A stretch of 34,175 bases of DNA from Actinomycetota bacterium (GTDB lineage Bacteria; Actinomycetota; Aquicultoria; Aquicultorales; Aquicultoraceae), in contig JACUUO010000015.1 in the NCBI GenBank assembly GCA_014859275.1, forward strand, positions 1-34,175. The letters are read 5' to 3'. The notes beneath the pieces were generated by a model that made no database searches, was not told where the DNA came from, and was given only the letters and a program-made list of their open reading frames with translations. Below, piece after piece: positions 34,153 to 34,175 of this stretch (position 1 is its first letter; each line of letters opens with the position of its first letter). The translations under genes and the position numbers were made by a program.

Positions 34153-34175
34153 TTGAAGGAAAATTGCTATGACGT
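34153..34175 (+). CDS. mnmG: Start of mnmG, cut by the window end
   Basis: TTG AAG GAA AAT TGC TAT GAC GT reads MKENCYDV. MnmG proteins begin with a short stretch and YDVIVVG, and mnmG normally follows mnmE. GGGGAGG lies 10 nt upstream of the TTG. Only seven full codons are visible, so the call rests on context and the YDV start. Confidence 0.5.

Overview
The window is the replication-origin neighbourhood of a bacterial chromosome plus about 16 kb of its left flank. Genes run away from an origin near 29.7-30.5 kb in both directions. Leftward (minus strand) are an ATPase/winged-helix protein, dnaA, dnaN, yaaA, recF, dciA, gyrB, gyrA, archease and rtcB. Rightward (plus strand) are rpmH, rnpA, yidD, yidC, jag, mnmE and the first codons of mnmG. 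The recF-dciA-gyrB-gyrA order is typical of Actinobacteriota. An S4-domain yaaA between dnaN and recF, and mnmE present, are more Firmicutes-like. With a single-cluster ferredoxin, many TTG/GTG starts and a probable leaderless gene, I infer an anaerobic, deep-branching actinobacterial or related Gram-positive-type lineage. This is inference, not a proven placement.

Left flank (1-5.3 kb): a truncated site-2 protease, a 4Fe-4S ferredoxin, the membrane protease HtpX, and a zinc-uptake operon made of a Fur-family regulator (probably Zur) and ZnuA, ZnuC and ZnuB. Its promoter overlaps a perfect 23-bp palindrome. A small membrane protein follows.

Accessory envelope region (5.3-16.2 kb), nearly all on the minus strand: an orphan radical SAM protein; a set of exported proteins (beta-propeller-like protein, M23 peptidase, NPCBM-like lipoprotein); two tandem membrane-anchored LuxR-type regulators; tRNA-Ala(TGC) and tRNA-Ile(GAT), each with its own terminator; and a polysaccharide-control set: CpsB/YwqE-type tyrosine phosphatase, Wzz-tyrosine kinase fusion and a degenerate LytR-CpsA-Psr protein. 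No glycosyltransferases are present.

Transition (16.2-19.8 kb): a bifunctional-nuclease-family protein, a small hypothetical protein, a STAS anti-sigma antagonist, and the RNA repair pair RtcB/archease downstream of gyrA.

Origin region (19.9-34.2 kb): gyrase, the replication genes, an origin spacer with DnaA boxes including a close inverted pair, the ribosomal/RNase P/membrane insertase operon, and two parS-like sites flanking mnmE. The most unusual gene is the one just upstream of dnaA: a histidine-kinase-type ATPase domain without a phosphoacceptor domain, fused to a winged helix, 10 bp from dnaA and therefore probably in its transcript.
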